Source: Desulfovibrio legallii (GTDB lineage: Bacteria > Desulfobacterota > Desulfovibrionia > Desulfovibrionales > Desulfovibrionaceae). Taken from it: a stretch of DNA of 33,092 nucleotides. Location of the stretch: the NCBI RefSeq assembly GCF_004309735.1, contig NZ_SIXC01000009.1, positions 81,555 to 114,646 of the forward strand, read 5' to 3'. Below are positions 33,074 through 33,092 of this stretch, piece by piece (position 1 is the stretch's first letter; each line of letters opens with the position of its first letter). The position numbers and the translations under genes are program-made. The notes below the pieces were generated by a model. That model was not told where the DNA came from and searched no databases. It saw nothing but the letters and a program-made list of their open reading frames with translations.

Positions 33074-33092
33074 GAAATTTGTCAAAAATATA

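Noticed and set aside
1..33092. CRISPR array or tRNA genes
   Set aside because: I saw no regularly spaced repeats and no complete tRNA cloverleaf with a GTTCGA-type T-arm in the intergenic regions.

Overview
The window is GC-rich DNA with dense, well-spaced genes from a Gram-negative bacterium. The Lol lipoprotein-export genes and BamA show an outer membrane. The rubrerythrin, the sigma54 two-component system, the branched-chain amino-acid ABC importer and the general gene style point to an anaerobic sulfate-reducing deltaproteobacterium of the Desulfovibrio type. That assignment is an inference from gene content and style; no search was run.

Left part (1-8.9 kb). A short repeat-bearing leader is followed by a compact envelope-biogenesis operon, lolC-lolD-bamA, ending in two strong hairpins, the second an intrinsic terminator. 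On the minus strand lie gltX (glutamyl-tRNA synthetase) and, upstream of it, a cytoplasmic PAS-PAS-histidine kinase-receiver hybrid with its own promoter.

Signalling and stress block (9-14.3 kb). A lone argB converges on a minus-strand unit made of a sensor kinase, a sigma54-dependent response regulator and an HD-domain hydrolase. A small secreted ZraP/CpxP-like protein is transcribed divergently from the kinase, and a near-consensus -24/-12 (sigma54) promoter stands in front of it. Together they look like a ZraPSR-type envelope-stress or metal-response module. The kinase promoter is placed so that its mRNA would be leaderless.

Middle (14.3-21.5 kb). A poorly populated stretch holds a small doubtful gene and a diverged repeat. 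It is followed by an Elp3-like radical SAM gene (minus) and an HU/IHF-type DNA-binding protein (plus). Next comes a three-gene operon of an AlgI-like MBOAT acyltransferase, an SGNH-like membrane-anchored protein and a SEL1-repeat protein. This is the acetylation part of an alginate-type machine without any visible polysaccharide polymerase. A 125-bp element with imperfect terminal inverted repeats follows it; a 97.6% identical copy lies in opposite orientation at 31.6 kb.

Right part (21.5-33.1 kb). A sigma70 promoter and a cobalamin riboswitch precede metE (B12-independent methionine synthase), a classic B12-repressed arrangement. Then come a long AT-rich leader and a complete liv operon (livK-livH-livM-livG-livF). 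A YigZ/IMPACT-family gene (minus), a rubrerythrin with a Fur/PerR-like box over its promoter, the second copy of the 125-bp repeat, a small VOC-fold protein, a 21-bp fragment of 5S rRNA, an rRNA terminator and an intact minus-strand 5S rRNA gene complete the window. The rest of the rRNA operon should lie beyond the right edge.
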